Below are positions 4,822-7,152 of a stretch of DNA of 7,152 nt, piece after piece. The DNA comes from Flavobacteriales bacterium (GTDB taxonomy: Bacteria > Bacteroidota > Bacteroidia > Flavobacteriales > BACL11). The DNA is taken from positions 1 to 7,152 of the forward strand of contig JABHQB010000141.1 in assembly GCA_018695965.1 (NCBI GenBank), written 5' to 3'. The translations under genes and the position numbers were made by a program. Within the stretch, counting starts at the first letter, position 1. Each line of letters begins with the position of its first letter. The notes beneath the pieces are model-generated. The model saw nothing but the letters and a program-made list of their open reading frames with translations. It made no database searches and was not told where the DNA came from.

Positions 4822-7152
4822 CTATTGTAATATAAGTTTCTTGTTAATTACTCCATTATCTGTAGTAATCTCTAAGAAGTAAACTCCTTTTGTATAAGTA
4901 GATAAATCAACTTGTTTAGTGTATTCACCAACAAACTTATTCAAGTTTTCAGTGTAAACAACTTCTCCAATTACATTGATGATTCTAACATCAAGATCTT
5001 GAACATCTTCTGACGTGAAACTCACGTTAAAGATATCTCTTGATGGGTTAGGATATACATCTAAGTTATTGATTGTTGTTCCACCTTCTACTCTAATAGA
5101 GCTTGGTTGTGACCAAGTTACTGGACCATCCCACTGAGCTGATCTGTAAGGACCACCAGATGGATTACACCATGTTCTCCACATTACTCTATAATTTAAG
5201 CCTGGAGTAATTCCATTCTTAGTCTTACAAAGTGTTGGTGAGATAACTCCCATTCCTCCAATATTAGAGAATGATGAACCAGGAACGTCTTCTCTATATT
5301 GTAATCTTACGAAAGAATAAGTAGAAACACTATCCCAACAGAAGTCTGTTGAAGTTGCTGACGTAGGTGATGCAGTTACGTTAGTTACGTTATCACAAAT
5401 TGCAGCCGTGGTAAACGTTCCTCCTGCATGCCATGAAACAACTGTACCATCTTGGTACCAGATCTTAAAGTCATACACATAAGTAGTAGAAGCACTTAAG
5501 TTTAGTATACGCTTAGAAGTGTTCAAAGCTGGAGCGTTGTTTCCAACTGGAGCACCCATTGTTTTAGTAGAATAAGTAGCTCCATTATCATCTGAATAAC
5601 GGATTCTAATTTGATCTACATCACAAGTAGCACTGTTCATATCATCCCAGTTAAATGTAGCTCTATCATGGATAACATCACTCATATTAACACCTGTTAT
5701 AGAACCACAAGATACAGCAACTACACAAGAATCACATGTTCCATATACATTAGCAACATTTCCTGAACCTACTGTCCATAATCTATTAGCGTACGACCAG
5801 TAATCTGTTACTGGTGTACATGACCAATTTCCTGATGCAGTACTAGAAGCAACTAAATTCTCTTGAACACCATCTACAACTAATAGGTATTCCATATTAG
5901 CTGTTGGTGCAGGATTGAATGTAAATGTCCATGTACCATTACCATTATCCACTGCTACTGGACCTGCTGTTGGATCCCAATTCCACCATGGACCTGTCAT
6001 TGCAACTGAACTTGCTGCATTACATACCGTAGTAGTTACTGTTAAAATAGTTGAATAAGTACAACAAGAAGTAGAACCAGTAACATCACAACCTACAACA
6101 GCAGTAGCGTTATAGTTGGTAGCAGATGGATCTGTGCAACCATAGAATAAACAAGAACCATCATCTGTGTTTACACTTGGATTATAATTTATTGCAGTTG
6201 AATCAGTACATCCATATAAAAGAGCAATACATGAACTATCACTTATAGTTGCTAGTGGATTATAATTATAAGCAGTTGGGTCTGTACAACCTGGAATTCC
6301 AGATACACAAGCAGAACATGATCCCCAAGTGTCTACTGTTGTCATTGCTCCTACTGTTATTAATCTATTTGCGTATGAAGCATAATCAGTAACAGGAGCA
6401 CAAGTTCCACCAGCATTCATTGCTGCTATTAAACCTGCTGTTTCACTTTGTGCCCAACCATCTGCACAATATATATACTCAAATGTTCCTGCAGGTAAAC
6501 TAAACGTTCCGTCCCATACTCCATCTCCATTTGCGTCAGATAGTGCATATGTTCCACATGACCAACCATCAGCTGGACCAGTAGCTGCAACATAACCAGG
6601 AGTAAAACTTTCACAATTTAGATCTACTGTAAAGGTTACATCATACATACATGAACCATCATCTGTTGTAGCTGAAGCATTATAATTGTTTGCTGTTGGA
6701 TCGGTACAACCATTTCCTCCTGAAACCATTCCTCCAAAATAAACGCTATCTAAATAATAGATAGTACTAGCAGAAGGAGAGTTTCCAAAGTCAAAAAATA
6801 TGGATAACATATCATAGGTATTAGAAAAGTTAATTGCTGCTGTACCATTTACTTCATTTGCAAAATCAAATACTAAAGTATTCCAGCCATTTGCTACCGT
6901 TGTTGTAGCTTCGGTTTCTACTGATATACCTCCATTTGTATGATCTTCTGCTTTTAATCTAACAACTACTCCAGAAGCAGGTGAATAAACATGTGCACTT
7001 ATTGTTGTAGATCCACTAACAAATGGAATAGCACTTAAAAGTCCACTTGATGTACTTAATGTTGTTCCTGCCCAAGTTTGAGATCCTGCTGTTCTATCTG
7101 TCATTAAAACAGTATTAGAAGAATTTAATGGATCTTGTGATAAAGAAGAAAC
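4822..7152 (-). CDS. Large secreted modular protein with carbohydrate-binding-like, GCTDP-repeat, Fn3-like and T9SS sorting domains (N-terminus outside window)
   Basis: The frame stays open through base 7152, giving at least 776 C-terminal residues; the ATG at 7104 is internal. In order (fragment numbering): residues 1-~140, a beta-sandwich like those in flavobacterial polysaccharide-binding proteins (VVRLKAEDHTNGG, VETEATTTVANGWNTLVFDF, YYLDSVYFGG); a GCTDP repeat (148-168); a first ~114-residue domain with an EF-hand-like DANGDGVWDG; three GCTDP repeats (288-364); a second ~112-residue copy of that domain; two fibronectin-III-like domains (~481-680); and a T9SS type A sorting domain (695-776, from LDVYPNPSRDIFNVSF to KKLILQ). 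The protein is therefore probably exported by the type IX machinery and attached to the surface or released. I recall similar C-terminal modules in flavobacterial GH16-type glucanases, so a missing N-terminal catalytic domain is plausible but unseen. The gene is visibly richer in G+C than its neighbours, and a strong terminator follows it. Confidence 0.88.
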   Translation of the reverse strand, partial: VSSLSQDPLNSSNTVLMTDRTAGSQTWAGTTLSTSSGLLSAIPFVSGSTTISAHVYSPASGVVVRLKAEDHTNGGISVETEATTTVANGWNTLVFDFANEVNGTAAINFSNTYDMLSIFFDFGNSPSASTIYYLDSVYFGGMVSGGNGCTDPTANNYNASATTDDGSCMYDVTFTVDLNCESFTPGYVAATGPADGWSCGTYALSDANGDGVWDGTFSLPAGTFEYIYCADGWAQSETAGLIAAMNAGGTCAPVTDYASYANRLITVGAMTTVDTWGSCSACVSGIPGCTDPTAYNYNPLATISDSSCIALLYGCTDSTAINYNPSVNTDDGSCLFYGCTDPSATNYNATAVVGCDVTGSTSCCTYSTILTVTTTVCNAASSVAMTGPWWNWDPTAGPVAVDNGNGTWTFTFNPAPTANMEYLLVVDGVQENLVASSTASGNWSCTPVTDYWSYANRLWTVGSGNVANVYGTCDSCVVAVSCGSITGVNMSDVIHDRATFNWDDMNSATCDVDQIRIRYSDDNGATYSTKTMGAPVGNNAPALNTSKRILNLSASTTYVYDFKIWYQDGTVVSWHAGGTFTTAAICDNVTNVTASPTSATSTDFCWDSVSTYSFVRLQYREDVPGSSFSNIGGMGVISPTLCKTKNGITPGLNYRVMWRTWCNPSGGPYRSAQWDGPVTWSQPSSIRVEGGTTINNLDVYPNPSRDIFNVSFTSEDVQDLDVRIINVIGEVVYTENLNKFVGEYTKQVDLSTYTKGVYFLEITTDNGVINKKLILQ
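4825..5070 (-). other. T9SS type A C-terminal sorting domain (coding part of exoprotein gene)
   Basis: The last 82 residues show the classic Por secretion signal pattern: NNLDVYPNPSRDIFNVSF, then VRIINVIGEVVY, a Tyr/Leu-rich middle ending VDLSTYTKGVYFLEITTDNG, and the terminal KKLILQ. This beta-sandwich directs export through the type IX secretion system, where it is normally removed or exchanged for a surface anchor. The system is confined to Bacteroidota and relatives, which supports the taxonomic guess. Confidence 0.93.
5725..6060 (-). repeat. Second copy of duplicated ~113-residue extracellular domain
   Basis: This 112-residue stretch ends in CTPVTDYWSYANRLWTVG...VYGTCDSC and is clearly homologous to the copy at 6307-6648. 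Shared features are the opening LTVTTTVC strand, a T-G-P segment, NGTWTFTF matching DGVWDGTF, an EYL..VDG segment matching EYIYCADG, and the near-identical PVTDY-SYANRL-TVG closing motif followed by C-x2-C. The fold is probably an all-beta, starch-binding-like or Ig-like module; its ligand is unknown. Confidence 0.75.
6061..6141 (-). repeat. GCTDP repeat 4 (degenerate, 27 residues)
   Basis: It begins GCTDPSATNYNATA like the other copies, but the usual acidic TDDGSC ending is replaced by a longer VVGCDVTGSTSCC. This adds six residues and two extra cysteines. It directly follows repeat 3 in the protein and leads into the second duplicated domain. Confidence 0.75.
6151..6213 (-). repeat. GCTDP repeat 3 (21 residues)
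   Basis: The unit reads GCTDSTAINYNPSVNTDDGSC, with Cys at positions 2 and 21 that could form one disulfide per repeat and an acidic DDGS that may coordinate calcium. It is one of three near-tandem units separated by only 3-5 residues. Such units are common in flavobacterial T9SS exoproteins, where they probably act as rigid spacers between domains. Confidence 0.8.
6229..6291 (-). repeat. GCTDP repeat 2 (21 residues)
   Basis: The unit reads GCTDPTAYNYNPLATISDSSC. Both repeat cysteines are kept, but the acidic DDG is changed to SDS, so any metal-binding role is weaker here. It follows the C-x2-C end of the first duplicated domain after a short SGIP linker. Confidence 0.8.
6307..6648 (-). repeat. 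First copy of duplicated ~113-residue extracellular domain
   Basis: This 114-residue domain lies between GCTDP repeats 1 and 2. It opens VTFTVDLNC, holds an EF-hand-like loop DANGDGVWDG, and closes with CAPVTDYASYANRLITVG and GSCSAC. It is homologous to the copy at 5725-6060. I recall similar CAPVTDY...YANRLV modules near the C-termini of flavobacterial family-16 glycosidases. An overlapping minus-strand frame at 6429-6614 looks like a shadow, not a gene. Confidence 0.75.
6649..6711 (-). repeat. GCTDP repeat 1 (21 residues)
   Basis: The unit reads GCTDPTANNYNASATTDDGSC, the best match to the family pattern GCTDPxAxNYNxxAxxDDGSC. It stands alone as a linker between the N-terminal carbohydrate-binding-like sandwich and the first duplicated domain. 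Confidence 0.85.

Noticed and set aside
5381..5400. Nine-base tandem repeat AGTTACGTT in the exoprotein gene
   Set aside because: It simply encodes the short repeat NVTNVT at the junction of the two Fn3-like domains; two units are too few to suggest slippage or regulation.
6429..6614. 61-residue minus-strand frame inside the exoprotein
   Set aside because: It overlaps the duplicated domain in another frame and has low-complexity Met/Val/Leu content; no independent support.
6061..6711. GCTDP-encoding DNA repeats as a CRISPR array or mobile-element repeat
   Set aside because: The repeats are in frame, diverged at the DNA level, unevenly spaced, and conserve protein residues, so they are protein repeats.
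7102..7104. ATG at 7104 as the start of the exoprotein
   Set aside because: The frame continues without a stop through 7152 with in-style sequence (SQDPLNSSNTVLMTD), and there is no signal peptide after this Met, which a T9SS cargo needs.

Overview
The window looks like chromosomal DNA from a member of the Bacteroidota, most probably a marine or aquatic Flavobacteriales species. Supporting signs are the AT-rich sequence, a TonB-dependent receptor with an N-terminal carboxypeptidase-regulatory-like domain, a type IX secretion (T9SS) C-terminal sorting domain, GCTDP...DDGSC repeats typical of flavobacterial exoproteins, and the absence of Shine-Dalgarno-like sequences. No rRNA, tRNA, CRISPR array, transposase or phage gene was seen. 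This is inference from protein style; no database search was possible.

Layout: (1) bases 1-291, plus strand, hold the 3' end of the methylmalonyl-CoA mutase large subunit (cobalamin-binding domain). It converges, with an 18-base gap, on (2) a three-gene minus-strand cluster read from 3439 down to 310. In transcription order this encodes a small Cys-rich membrane-anchored or exported protein resembling the HYC_CC_PP family, a 746-residue TonB-dependent receptor, and a small secreted HMA-like (heavy-metal-associated) protein. (3) Bases 4740-3529, minus strand, encode ornithine aminotransferase (rocD). (4) From 4822 to the right edge, minus strand, lies the C-terminal 776 residues of a large secreted modular protein: a carbohydrate-binding-like domain, four GCTDP repeats, two copies of a ~113-residue domain, two fibronectin-III-like domains and a T9SS sorting domain. 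Its N-terminus, where a catalytic domain might lie, is outside the window.

How the genes work together: the three genes at 310-3439 form a plausible envelope metal-handling operon, probably for copper or another soft metal. All three products carry vicinal Cys-Cys pairs, including one in the receptor's plug region, which suggests a metal relay between the outer membrane and the periplasm. rocD and the mutase are ordinary central metabolism. The exoprotein probably acts on or binds polysaccharide at the cell surface.

Intergenic regions are all under 100 bases. They hold three structured elements: a strong terminator after the exoprotein gene (4769-4800), a perfect 11-bp inverted repeat three bases before the rocD start (4744-4770), and a perfect 8-bp inverted repeat before the receptor gene (2951-2971). 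The metal-type operon and the rocD inverted repeat are the items most worth following up.
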